In this document: piece after piece, positions 20,330 to 30,847 of the stretch
Layout of the letters: the number at the start of each line of letters is the position of its first letter
Position numbering within the stretch: the stretch's first letter is position 1
Assembly (NCBI GenBank): GCA_020912385.1
Contig: CP087206.1
Coordinates: 186,001 to 250,000, forward strand
Direction: 5' to 3'
Length of the DNA stretch: 64,000 nt
Source: Neofusicoccum parvum
Taxonomy: Eukaryota; Ascomycota; Dothideomycetes; Botryosphaeriales; Botryosphaeriaceae
Translations under genes and position numbers: made by a program
Notes under the pieces: generated by a model
Database searches by the model: none
What the model was told of the DNA's origin: nothing
Seen by the model: only the letters and a program-made list of their open reading frames with translations

Positions 20330-23300
20330 CTCACGGCACTCCTTAGCTACGGTTATCAGAACAGCTTTCTTAAGCAAGAGCAGTATTGCAGCCACCACTC
20401 TTGAGCAGTTATAGATTCTCGATTCAGGCTCGTCTCATCATGTATACAACCGTCACATGGAGTATCGCTTCACAAAGACTCGTGATACTACTCTAAAGGA
20501 CACCATTACAAGCGGTAACGTCACGCTTCCAGTCACCTGTTTCGGTGACGTTACGGTTAACGCCATAGGACCATAGGGAATTAAGTCTCTTACATTAAGA
20601 GATATTGCTTACGTCCCTACCTTCATGGCCAACCTCATTTCAATTACCAGAGCCAAACGCAAAGGCCTAGACATGGACACTTACCATATGCACCTCCACC
20701 GCAAGGGTCGGACGGTCTATCGCTTCGTAATCCATCAGGATCTGTTCTTCATTAAGCTCAATAAGACAGATCATCCCCAGCAGGATTCAGGCAGTATCAA
20801 GGCAGGTGTAGCTATTCGTATACTTCCTATAGAAACACTGCACACCATCTTTGCCCATGCTGGTAAAAATACTATTCAAGCCCTTCTAGAGGCAACTGAC
20901 GGTATTATAATCCAGGAGGACACTTTATTGCCTCAGTATTATGACACCTACGCTCTAACCAAGGCATACCAATTGGTTTCACGCTCTCCCGCACATGAGG
21001 AGTCACGCAGCAAGCTATTCTTTCGAGCATCAGTCGACATGACTAGTATAATCCAGGCCTTCAACGGTGATCAGTATATCACGCATCTGGAGTGTACTGA
21101 GATCAACTTCACGCTGGCCAAGACCCATGCGCTCAAATTAGAAGTGCTAGACATCATTCTAGACTTCTTACAACTCCTCAAAGTTCGCTTTAATTGCCAA
21201 ACAGCCTTCCTACGCTCTGACGGCGAGAAATCGCTTGGTTATGCATTTAGTCAGGAGCTTAGAAGACGGGGCATTACTTGGGAGACATCATCACCTTACA
21301 CACCTCAGTAGAACGGGAACTCTGAGCAGTCAGGCCATCTCATCATTCTCAAGGCAAGAGCTTTGCGAGTAGGCGCTAACCTACCAGATCGCCTATAGCC
21401 TAAGACTGTCTAAGCGGCAGTATACATCTTCAATCGTACCCCTTCCCGCCGGCTAGGCTGGAGGACTCCATTTGAGTTACTTCATAGGAAGAAGCCCAAT
21501 ATCTCGCATCTACGTGTGTATGGCTGCAAAGCATATGCACTAGATAAGTACATACCTCGCACTGAGAAGCTCAAGGAACGTGCTCTTATAGGCTACCTTA
21601 TGGGATACGATTCCACGAATATTTACCGCATCTGGTTTCCTCCAGAGGATAGAATCATTCGTATATAGGACGTCATCTTTGATGAGAACTCAAGGTACTC
21701 CCCAAACCACATTGAGCACTATTATAAAGTGCCAGAAGTAGAAGAAGAGCCTCACACGCTAGAACGACTAAGAATTCACCTCTCCAACTCAGACACTAAA
21801 GATTCAGAGCTTGAAGGTATTACAACTCCTAATATAAGCGAATCTAAAGGTGAGGGGGTAGGTGCAGATACTACTAAAGGTTAAATGCCCACTCTAATAC
21901 CCACTAAGGATTCATGTGAGTCCTTAACGCCACTACAAGACGAGTCTCCAGGGCTAGAAACCCCTTAAGACTCAGGGGGTGATTCATAACTACCACAACG
22001 GCGTCTTCTACCTGTACAATACGACACCGATCCTCTCGCTACAGCCGAAGTTGGCAACAGGGCACCAAGAGCGGATATGATTTCAGGGTACTTCACACCT
22101 AAAAACATCATTCAAGGCCCTAGAACACGCCATCAACGCAGGGCTCAAGCAGCAGTGATTGAAAACAATAACTAGGACAACCAATCCTACCTCAAGGCCT
22201 TTATAGCGGGCCTCTCTATAAGAGAACCAATGCTAAAGATCCATAAGGACCAACTACCACCACTATCAAGCAACCATTCAGAACTCATAACGCATCCATT
22301 CAAGGATCAGTTTATAGAGGCCATGGATGAGGCTCTCAAGAAAAATGAGCATCAGGAGGTTTGGAAGAGAGTGCCCATTCTCAATACTAGGAAAGCAGGG
22401 AAGCAAGTCATCCCTCTTACCTAGGTCTACACCTATAAATTTAATGAGAAAGGAAACCTCATCAAGTTCAAAGCGCGTATCTATGTCAGAGGAGACCTTT
22501 AGCACACCTATTAGGACACGTACGCCGCTACTCTTGCCTTCAAGATCCTTCGCTTCTTGCTGGCAATCATTTATGTATTTAACCTCGAGATGCGTCAGTA
22601 TAACGTTATTAATGCGTTCCCTCACGTACTATTGGATGAGGAAGTCTATTGCAGTCCGCCTAAGAGCATAAACATTACTTTAGGACTCGTACTTCTTCTC
22701 CTCCGTGCCCTCTACGGTCTTAAGCAGTCACCGGCGCTATGGTAGAAACACTTCTATAAGACGCTCAAGAGCTTAGGACTACGCCCTATTAGAGACGCTC
22801 CATGTCTCTATTTTAATGACTATCTACTGGTTTTCTTCTTTATAGATGATGTTATTGTTGCTTTTAAGAAGAAGGACAAAGTATACGCCAACGCCTTCCA
22901 AGAGAAGCTCTTCAAGGTGTATGAGATACGAGTAATGGGAGAAGTACAGTGGTTCCTTACCATAAGGATCGTCCGGGACCGTGAGAAGCGTCAGTTGTAG
23001 CTTTCTTAGGAGTCCTATATCAATGGATTAATCAGTAAGTATAGCGTCAAGGACTACTCTTTCGCAAGAACCCCTCTCCCTACAGATAAGGACATTAGAA
23101 CGAATGATGATCTCGTAACAGCGCAGGAGATTCGTGCCTACTAAAGTATAATCGGCTCTATTAACTTCGCTGCTGTCTGTACAAGGCCTGATATAGCATT
23201 TACCTCCACACGGCTGTCAGAGTATCTTCGTAACCCATCTAAGCGTCATATCCATCTCGCTAAACGTGTCCTCTCTTACCTAGCTAGAACCAAGCATCAT

Positions 23301-23821
23301 AGTATCTACTACCACGGTAACAGCTCTAATGAGAAGAACATCTTCACAATCAGCAGTGACGCGTTATATGCCAATAACGTTAAGACTAGACGAAGTCACT
23401 AAGGGTCACTATTTATATTATATAACTCTCCCATTGACTGGCGTACAACTAAGCAGCTAATAGTCACTATATCAATAATAGAAGCCGAGCTTCTTGCCCT
23501 CTCGGAAACAGCGAGGTAATGCTACTGGTAGAAGCGCCTCTTCAAGCAACTAGACTACAACCCGGGTCATCTCATTCAAGTTCAATGTGACAACAAGCAG
23601 ACCCTACGCCTTATAGAAGAAAATATAGCAAAATTAGCTACCAAGCTTCGCCATATGGACATTTACAGTTACTGGTTGCGTCAGGAGACTCAGGTAGGCA
23701 ATATCCACTTTAAGTGGACCCCCACTGCCAGCATGTTTACTGACGGGCTGACCAAGCCACTCCTAAAGCAGAAGCACCGGACATTCGTTACGCAACTCGG
23801 CCTTCTATCCGTGCCACCGTA
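20330..23821 (+). pseudogene. Decayed copia pol region (protease, integrase, RT, RNase H)
   Basis: The protease active-site DSG is at about 20421. An integrase region runs from about 20600 to 21500; its longest open part is 20625-21311, ending at a TAG inside the conserved Gln-Asn-Gly motif. The reverse transcriptase core lies at about 22420-23050 with the catalytic Asp pair near 22845. The RNase H part shows CDNKQ near 23587. Open segments are broken by at least a dozen stops. Confidence 0.8.
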
Positions 23822-24016
23822 GTGGTGAAGTCTTCTTTCTTTAAGTTACTGCATTTTCCTACAAAGATACTTACCCCTACGCATTAAGCCATCTCTTCTA
23901 CGAAGCGAGATCTCAACACTTGCAGATATTTAGTTATTTTCCTTGTTGCTTAACAATACTATTCAGTCATTATCGTGGACTGCCTAATCAGGCAAAGCGT
24001 CGATTTACCACTCCAC

Positions 24017-24026
24017 GAAGGGGGTG
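24017..24026 (+). other. Polypurine tract of the retrotransposon
   Basis: GAAGGGGGTG immediately precedes the right LTR, the position expected for plus-strand DNA priming. Confidence 0.6.
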
Positions 24027-24164
24027 TATTGGAAATCACGTGTACGTTAGTTGCTAGATTAGGTATAGCTTTGAGCTTGAGTATAAGGCGGGCACCTCTC
24101 CTGCCCCCCTCACCAGCTCATGCCAAGAATCGTACTACATTCTGCACCGCGCCAATTTTCAACA
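24027..24164 (+). repeat. Right LTR (138 bp)
   Basis: Nearly identical to the left LTR, ending TTTTCAACA before the CCTTA duplication at 24165. Its second base is A rather than G, so the terminal TG is TA in this copy. Confidence 0.92.
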
Positions 24165-24169
24165 CCTTA
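24165..24169. repeat. Target-site duplication CCTTA (right copy)
   Basis: Matches 18929-18933. One copy belongs to the original Ifi-6-16 reading frame. Confidence 0.9.
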
Positions 24170-24504
24170 TCGATGTCGAATTCGGATAGAGCGGTGGAGA
24201 TGTCGGCGATGCCGTTGGTGATGAACTGATCAACATCCTTACCGGCCTGCTGGAAGTTGATGTTGCTGAAAGCCTTGTGGAAGTCGGCAGCGGTACGATG
24301 GATGGCATGTCCAGCATCAGCTCCAATTGTGTCGAGATTGTTTGAGGCGAGCTCTCGTTGCGCATCTGCAGCGAATTTGCCGACCGACTTTCCGATGTCC
24401 GCGAAGGTGTTGCAGATGTCGGAGTTCCCGAAGATGCAGTTTGTAGATTCGGCAGCGGCTTGAGCTGCGGCTAGAGAGAGTAGACAGGCGGTTGCGAGCC
24501 TCAT

Positions 24505-25079
24505 CGTGGGAAGTACGGGAGCAAAGCCGGTCGGAACAATAGCTGCTGACTGGTACGAAAGGACGGAAAAAAGACACCTTGCTGCGGTCTCGGTGTGAGC
24601 GGCTGGTGGGTGCCGGATTGAAGGAAAGTCGCTGTTGCGGCGCAGGAAGCGCGCGCGTTTGAGCCCACCGTCTTTGCTGGCACACGCTAGGCCAAATATG
24701 GACTGCCTGACTGCGCGATGGGGCGTCAGTACGGTGAACCAGATCATGCATGAACGTCGAGCCTGCAAACGCCGCAGTTGCCCGACGATTCTGCTCGCTT
24801 CTAAATTCACCCGTACGTATCTACCGCAATCGCGACAATGCAAGAAGAACAACTACGTTTTAAATTCTTACCGTGAATTAAAGAGCCAGAGTGCCAGCCC
24901 ATTGGCTACGAGGGAATTGAGACTCCCGATTCACTACCTAGCATTACCCAAAGCCAAGGCACTCACATATGCGTGTCGCATGTGGTGATGGTTGCGACGG
25001 GACTTTTGCCATGGAGGTCTCGTGCCCTATGGCATGACGCAAGGCAGATATTTTTGGAAGATATTTTTGGAAGATACTT
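24505..25079. other. Intergenic region with a 13-bp tandem duplication
   Basis: Promoter side of the disrupted Ifi-6-16 gene and 5' flank of the HET remnant. ATATTTTTGGAAG occurs twice in tandem at 25048-25073. No N-terminal HET motif is readable here in any frame. Confidence 0.45.
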
Positions 25080-26219
25080 TTGCGATCTTTTGCATGTTTT
25101 GTGGACACACTTCCTGCTACACACCCGATTAGTGCTCACTCAGCTGTCATTGAGCCAGCGCCCCCGCGCGAGCTCGTTGTTGAGCTATTCAAAACTTCTC
25201 GATGGATGAAAGCCACGGATTCACGAGACAGGATTTATGCATTCTTGGATCTTGCAAAGCGGTCTTGCTACAATTTGACCCAGCCTCACCCAGGGAGACG
25301 GCCCCTAGAACCCAGGTATCAACTGGACCTTGAAAATGTCTACTTGGAAGCCAGCTGGTATATCCTGCTCACAGAGCAAGACCTTGGACTACTTTCCTGC
25401 TCGCAGCAAGAGCACACACTGAACGCGAACATGCCATCATGGGTGCCAGATTGGAATTCACCACTTGTAGTAAACAGCTTGACAACGCCACTGCACGAGC
25501 CCAACTGGGGCGCCTCCGGCACCTCATCCTGGGAAGTCCCAGAGTCACAACTATACCAACCGACACTGCCAGTTAGGGGCTGGAAAGTCTCCACCATATC
25601 CGCAGCCGCACGCGGCAAATTCTGCCTCAGCAAAGCCGCACTGATCGCTGTCGACACCCCCGCGATCTACCCGTGGACTCCCGGCAGTGTAACCAGAGTC
25701 GAGGCGCTGTGGCGCACGCTGGTCGCCGACCACGTCGACCGCCAGCACCCGGCCCTCCCACCCCGCGAGCACGACTTCCGGCGGCAGTGGGCGCGGGAGT
25801 GGGACGAGGCACGCAAGAGCTGCGAGCCCAGCCGGATGCCTGCGCCCCAGGACGCCAGGGAGACGCTGCGGCGCTTCCAGGACGCCGAGTCGAAGCTCCA
25901 CATCGGCTTTGGTGGTGTCGAGGACGCGGAGTAGGAGAGTGACTCTGCGAACGAGTTTGGCTTCGTCTTCCGGTATCGCCGGACCAACTACGGCAGAACG
26001 GTTTTCCGGACGGACGCGGGCCAGCTCGGGAACGGGCCTCGGCGGCTCGAGGTCGGTGATCAGGTGTGGGTTTTGGCTGGCGCAAGTGTTCCGTTTGTCC
26101 TTCGTGCGCAGGCTCGTGGGGGGTATCAACTCGTGGGGGAAGCTTATGTGCATGGCATCATGAATGGTGAGGCTCTTGATGCACCCGACGTGAAGTCAGA
26201 ACAAATAGAGCTAGTATAG
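25080..26219 (+). pseudogene. Truncated HET-type (heterokaryon incompatibility) protein remnant
   Basis: A single frame of 380 codons interrupted only by a TAG at 25932-25934. The first part carries DSRDRIYAFLDLA, MPSWVPDWNSP and a Trp-Tyr-rich region typical of sequence downstream of a HET domain. After the stop the frame resumes with GDQVWVLAGASVPFVLR and the GGYQLVGEAYVHGIMNGEAL ending found at the C-terminus of HET proteins. The N-terminal HET domain itself is absent and no start with a convincing upstream exon is seen. HET proteins trigger cell death on non-self recognition; this copy should be inactive. Deliberate use of the 5' fragment alone cannot be excluded. Confidence 0.8.
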
Positions 26220-26643
26220 CTACCTTATAGCTATTATAATCCTATGGCGGACTGGAATTACACAAGCAAGGAGGACTGTAGACGGCGGAAAATTTGGAGC
26301 AGGGGAGGCTGAATTGAGCGGGTTCTAATTGGCTACTTCGATGTCAAAGCGAGAAAGTTTCATGATTCCATTGATTAGAGGAGCTTTAATGAATGGCTTA
26401 TTGAGATATGAATTGATTGCTTCTTTGAACGCCGCTAATATGTATGGTTGAGAAAAAAAGAAAAAAATCCGGAGTCCGAGATACTTGACTATGAAAGATG
26501 AGACGTGTAAACGATGGAAACCATAGTCATCTGGCAGGAGAGTATATACAAGGCCGCACAAACACTCGACTCGAGTGACTTCATTGCCGCGCGCCGCCCG
26601 CGCATTCCTGATTCATCTTCTTCATGCGTCCGCCCATCAGCCC
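26220..26643. other. Intergenic region between convergent genes
   Basis: 424 bp, AT-rich, with an A-rich tract near 26452-26468 suiting 3' ends. No gene is seen. Confidence 0.5.
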
Positions 26644-28380
26644 TTACACGCCGGAGTCCTCCTCCTCGACCTCGTTCTCCTCGGCGTAGGTGGTCCAGGT
26701 CGAGCAGGTCGAGCTCAGGGTGTCGTAGTCGATCAGCGAGTCCTGGATCTCGGTATAGCGCTCGAGGATCTGCAGGGCGAAGCCCTCGGAGGTGTGCCAG
26801 CCGATGTGGCAGTGCATGAGCCAGGCGCCGGGGTTGTCGGTCTCGAAGGCGATGACGAGGTAGCCGGACGAGTCGAGCATGGCGGTGTCGCGGCGCGGCG
26901 GGTTGTCGAGGCTGAGCGTGGTGTCGGAGCTGTAGCTTCCGGTGCCCTGGGCCAGGATGAAGAAGTCGTGGCCGTGGAGATGGATCGGGTGCGGGACCGC
27001 GTTGTCGGTCTCGATGACGAAGAAGTACCACTGGTCGGCGTCGTCGAGCTGGACCACGCCAGAGGTGTCGGTGAAGGTCAGGTTGTCGTTGTAGACCTGG
27101 AGGAGCGTGGGGTCTTCCCACTCGACGTCCATCGAGGTCTCGTTCATGTACCAGCGGAACAGGTTTTCCGAGTTCTGGCCGACGGTGACGGCCTCGGCGA
27201 GCGAGGTGCCCGAGGTGGCGGTCTTGGAGACGTAAGGAACGAGATCGGAGACATCCTCATCCACACACGCGTCGGTGTAGTCATAGGCGGAGGTGGTGGG
27301 CTCGTCGGTAGAGGAGCCGTAGTGGACGATACCCTTGATGTTGTCGGCGTTGTCGTTGTCGGAGCAGGCAGTCTGGGGGATAGCGCGCATCCAGAAGTCA
27401 GAGGCGACGGAGGCCTGGTCGGCAGTGACGACGATGTCGTAGCGCTGGCCCATGCCAATGTCAAGAACGGTGGTCTCGTACGGCACAATGGGGACAAGAT
27501 CCATGGCCATGACGGTCATGGTGTGGTTGTCAATCATGAACTTGAAGTGGGTGTCGACGGCAGCGTTGACCAGGCGCATCCTGTAGCTGGTGCCCTCGGT
27601 GAGGTTGACCTCGAAGCGGGAACCAGTGACGGTGCCAGAGTCGTTGTAGACGTTGGTACCGTTGATCAAGCCGTTGTCGAGCGTGGGTGGGCCGCTGGCC
27701 TGAGCCGAGGCGTACAGCTCGTCGACAGTCTGGTGGTCCCAGTCGTTCAGGAAGATCATTCCAAGGTCTTCGTCGTAGTCGGAGGTGGCCGGGCCATTGA
27801 TGATGATACCTCCGAAGATACCCTCCCAGGCCTGCAGGCCAATGTGGGAGTGGTACCAGGACGAGCCGTACTGGGTGGCCTTCCACTCATAGGTGTAGCT
27901 GTCACCCGGAGCAGTCGGGCACTGCACAATGGAGACAACACCGTCGTTCTGGTTGGTGTAGTTTTGGCGGATGCCGTGCCAGTGGATGGAGGAGCCGTTG
28001 CCGCTGGTGGTCAGGCTGTTGGTGACATGGACCTTGACAGTGTCGCCCCAGTCGGCAAAGATGGTAGGGCCGGGAATGCTTCCGTTTACGGCCATGGCCG
28101 AGCGCGAGATGCCGTCAGGGGAGACAGTGACGTCGGTGAGCTCGAACCAGTACTCGCGGGTGACTCCAGTGTCGGGGCCATCGTTGTAGTAGTCGGTGCT
28201 GACGTCGTAGTCGCACCACTGGGTCCGGGTGGCGGCATCGTTGCCGGAGCAGGTGGACACAGCGCTGGTGGTGGTGGAAGTGGCGGTGGAGTTGGAAGAG
28301 GCAGAGGACGAAGCGGCCTGCGGGGCGGCAGCCGAAAGACCCAGCAGGGCGGAGGCCGCAAGGAGGTTGAAAGCCCTCAT
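26644..28380 (-). CDS. Secreted laccase (multicopper oxidase, ascomycete type)
   Basis: An intronless 578-aa protein with a signal peptide (MRAFNLLAASALLGLSAAA) and a Ser/Thr-rich N-terminus. All four copper-binding motifs are present: HWHG, WYHSH, HPIHLHGHDF and the C-terminal HCHIGWHTSEGF, which carries the type-1 Cys and His ligands. The chain ends in DSGV, the C-terminal plug characteristic of ascomycete laccases that is processed during maturation. The family oxidises phenols with reduction of oxygen to water, acting in lignin, melanin or phenolic detoxification chemistry outside the cell. Many N-glycosylation sequons are visible. Length and motifs are complete, so the enzyme should be active. 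Strong C/G third-position bias suggests high expression. Confidence 0.95.
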   Translation of the reverse strand: MRAFNLLAASALLGLSAAAPQAASSSASSNSTATSTTTSAVSTCSGNDAATRTQWCDYDVSTDYYNDGPDTGVTREYWFELTDVTVSPDGISRSAMAVNGSIPGPTIFADWGDTVKVHVTNSLTTSGNGSSIHWHGIRQNYTNQNDGVVSIVQCPTAPGDSYTYEWKATQYGSSWYHSHIGLQAWEGIFGGIIINGPATSDYDEDLGMIFLNDWDHQTVDELYASAQASGPPTLDNGLINGTNVYNDSGTVTGSRFEVNLTEGTSYRMRLVNAAVDTHFKFMIDNHTMTVMAMDLVPIVPYETTVLDIGMGQRYDIVVTADQASVASDFWMRAIPQTACSDNDNADNIKGIVHYGSSTDEPTTSAYDYTDACVDEDVSDLVPYVSKTATSGTSLAEAVTVGQNSENLFRWYMNETSMDVEWEDPTLLQVYNDNLTFTDTSGVVQLDDADQWYFFVIETDNAVPHPIHLHGHDFFILAQGTGSYSSDTTLSLDNPPRRDTAMLDSSGYLVIAFETDNPGAWLMHCHIGWHTSEGFALQILERYTEIQDSLIDYDTLSSTCSTWTTYAEENEVEEEDSGV

Positions 28381-30226
28381 TGTGGGCGGCGAAGAAGACG
28401 AGAAAGCAACGAGAGAGGGAGGGATCGAACAGAGACCTTCAACGAACGGAAGCCAGTGTTGAGGGAACGAATGAGGGGGAGAAGAGAGCGGAGGTGATGA
28501 TGATGGAGGGAATGGAGGAGTGAGGCACGGCGAGATGGCAAATCTTTTATCGTGAAGCTCAGATGCAGCAATGCATCTGCTACACTGCCCGACGAGGACT
28601 AAGGCATGCCGTATTCGCATGTGCGCGGGAACGCGTGGCGCTGCAGGCGGGCACGAGTGCCCGGTGGGCTGAGAGGGGACGGCTAAGGGCCGGGGCCCTG
28701 GCGCTATGATCTACAGCGGTATGGTGTAGCGGGCGGGCTAGGTAGGGCTAGGGTGGGCACCTTGTAGGAGTCTGATAGATTAGGGTGGCACTGCTGCGTT
28801 AGAGCAGCCAGGTACGGCCGAGGAAGGGACGATAGGGCGGACTGGGCGCACGGGGTGCGGTGATGGGCACTCGCGCCCGCTGCGGCGCATAGGGGCGCAT
28901 AGGGGCGCATGGCGGCGTGCTCCTCTCGCGGCGGCGGAATTTGCAAACGGCCCCAAACGTGCGGCGCTGCGAACCGGGACTGACTCGGGCGCGGCCGATG
29001 ATCTGCGTAGCCGGCGGCGCAACCATTGACGCGGCCTTGGCGGGCTGGCGGTGCGCGCCCTGAACGCGTCAGCAGCGTGCCTGGACAAGCCTCGATCAGT
29101 GTTTGGTTTCCCCGGCCTCGTTGGGGATCTCCTGGAGGAGAGGTCGGCAACAAGCTCCTGCAGCGCGGGCGCTAACGCGACGCGAGGCTTGTGGGCGCGC
29201 ACGCGGCCAACCGCTCCCGCTTCGGGCGTGGCTGGAGAAGCTCGCCCGTCTCGGCAGTGGCTGCCGAGGCGTCACTCTCACCGCGCCAGCCTGTGCCGGC
29301 GCGCGGAGGAGCCGCAACGGTGAGGGCGGAGAATTGGATCGGCGAATCGCGGGCTGCTCGGCGAATTCGCGCGGTGCGGTCTGGCGGCGCTGTGCTCTGT
29401 CGGCCGTTGTCGCTGCTGGCCGACTCAGGCGGCGTCGAGGATAGAGTGCGCTTGGCCTCGGATCCGATTGACAGCTAAGCTCATCATCTTCCCCGGCCGG
29501 CAGGGCTGAGCTAAACTTAGTCGTGGCTTGCTGGCGGTTCCTGGCCGCGTCGTCAGCATCAACCACCAGCTCCCTGTTCGCCCGTGCCAATACGCGAGCG
29601 CACGGAGTGTGGGCATTAATTCGGCACGCCTCCGAGCACCGGTCCGCTCCAAGCCCAGCTCGGGACTGCGTCATGCGAGCCCATCCCCAGCCTGCGCCCG
29701 GCTTACGTCCACCTTGAGCCGCCCGAACGCCTGTTTCAATGTGAGCCCAAGCCCCAGCCCGCGTTTACCGTTTGACTCGTGGCGCGCCGGCTAGGCTGCA
29801 TGTGGCCCATTGCGGGTGGGCCTCGACGCGTTTCTCCCTAGTAGGTGCCTAGTTCGTGGTGGTCCCGCCCGCCTCAGCCGCACTACAACCCGGCAGGGCT
29901 GGCGCAAGTGCCTTCGTGGCACGGAATCCAGAATGCTGCTCCTATTCTCCATGCGCACCGCCGCGTACGCCGAGTCAGCGTGATTGGCTTGTGCGAGCAC
30001 GTCAGGCACGCCAGCGCGCAGCTGTAGAAACCGGCCGACTTACGCACATATTCAGGCTCCCTCTCGCTCCTCTTCTTCACAGCCCTCCATCGACCCAAAT
30101 ATATGAAACGAAGGCCACCCTCTGTCGACATTGAGATCTTCACAGTCCACGAAGCCCATCGTTACTCCTTCCAGAAACTCTACCGCTACGCTCTTTACTT
30201 TTAAACGCACTTTCGTTGTAGCAACC
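28381..30226. other. GC-rich intergenic region with a short tandem repeat
   Basis: 1.85 kb between divergent genes. It is very GC-rich from 28600 to 29900 and has many long open frames on both strands, with biased composition and no family features; I regard these as spurious. A 10-bp unit (AGGGGCGCAT-like) is repeated at about 28884-28910. AAATATATG at about 30098 may be the TATA element of the gene at 30227. Confidence 0.5.
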
Positions 30227-30847
30227 ATGGTGTCGTTCACTACCATCGTCTTGCTTGCCACCAGCAGCATCGCATCTGCCGCTTCTCTGCAATCTCGCGC
30301 CTCCTCCGCTGTCGATTCCACCATGCTTTACGCCTACGGTGCTACTCCCGATTCCGGCATTGGCGGTGTCCGTTTGACCTACGGAGACGGTAAGCAGAGC
30401 ATCCCGCGAACTTGAGCATTTCCGAGCTAACACCGCAACCCAGGAACTGCCTATGTCGGCAACAACCCTCCCTCGAACGTCTCTGTTGCGTCCAACATCA
30501 CCTTCTCCTGGGACTCTTCCTCCAACCCCGTTTCCATCTCTCCCAACTCGTCCAACGTGACCTGGAGCGACAGCCGCTACTTCTACATCAACCCCGAGGA
30601 CTCGGCCTTCGACAGCGTGCAGATCAGCAGCGAAGCGCCATCCGAAAACTACACCGATACCGGCTTCATCTTCTACGGCAACTGGCTGTTCTGGAAGTCC
30701 TCCACCGGAGACCTGCAGTCCAAGTTCTATGCCACTCCCTCCGGCGAGGACGGCGTCTGGACCCTCAAGTGGAACTCCGACAAGACTGACGACGGCGAGA
30801 GCTATCCCATCTCGCTGCGCTCCATTGCGCCCGCATACAACAAATAG
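30227..30847 (+). CDS. Small secreted glycoprotein of unknown function
   Basis: Two exons (30227-30389 and 30444-30847) joined across a 54-nt intron with a GCTAAC branch site give 188 aa. A signal peptide (about 1-18) precedes a beta-rich domain with several N-glycosylation sequons: NVS, NIT, NSS, NVT and NYT. Aromatic strands such as SRYFYINPEDSAF and GFIFYGNWLFWKSST alternate with polar turns, and the end is DDGESYPISLRSIAPAYNK. I do not recognise the family. There is no Cys in the predicted mature part, no transmembrane segment and no GPI signal, so a soluble extracellular or wall-associated protein is likely. Confidence 0.8.

Larger units (their letters stand above)
18934..24164 (+). mobile_element. 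Ty1/copia LTR retrotransposon, RIP-like mutated
   Basis: A 5231-bp element with 138-bp LTRs beginning TG and ending CA, flanked by CCTTA duplications. The coding order is gag, protease (DSGSSHH near 20421), integrase (SPYTPQ region near 21290), reverse transcriptase (FIDDV near 22845) and RNase H. Integrase before reverse transcriptase identifies the copia lineage. Many in-frame TAG and TAA codons interrupt the frame, often where Gln is expected. One is at 21309-21311 inside the conserved integrase TP-Gln-Asn-Gly motif, and another at about 22743. This is the CAG/CAA to TAG/TAA pattern of RIP, so the copy cannot move on its own. It lies inside an Ifi-6-16 gene, with element coding strand opposite to the host gene. 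Confidence 0.93.
18306..24504 (-). pseudogene. Ifi-6-16 family gene interrupted by a Ty1/copia retrotransposon
   Basis: The 5' part lies at 24504-24165 and the 3' part at 18933-18306, with the retrotransposon between. Counting the duplicated CCTTA once and removing an intron at 18557-18619, the pieces add up to exactly 900 nt (299 aa plus stop) in one frame. The protein starts with a signal peptide. A helical lumenal region follows, and then a hydrophobic Gly/Ala-rich segment matching the Ifi-6-16 (IFI6/IFI27) family: GAVGFTPVGPGSGSIAAAYQ, then ARGAFATLQSA. Animal members are mitochondrial or membrane proteins linked to apoptosis; fungal members are uncharacterised. Apart from the insertion no lesion is visible, so the loss looks recent. 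In this strain the gene cannot make a full product. Confidence 0.85.

Noticed and set aside
26575..28497. 640-codon plus-strand open frame opposite the laccase
   Set aside because: Shadow of a highly GC3-biased gene; the Val/Gly/Asp-rich product is an antisense artefact.
28704..29794. Open frames of 90-190 codons on both strands
   Set aside because: Arg/Ala/Pro-rich translations overlapping on opposite strands in GC-rich DNA; no family features, introns or signals.
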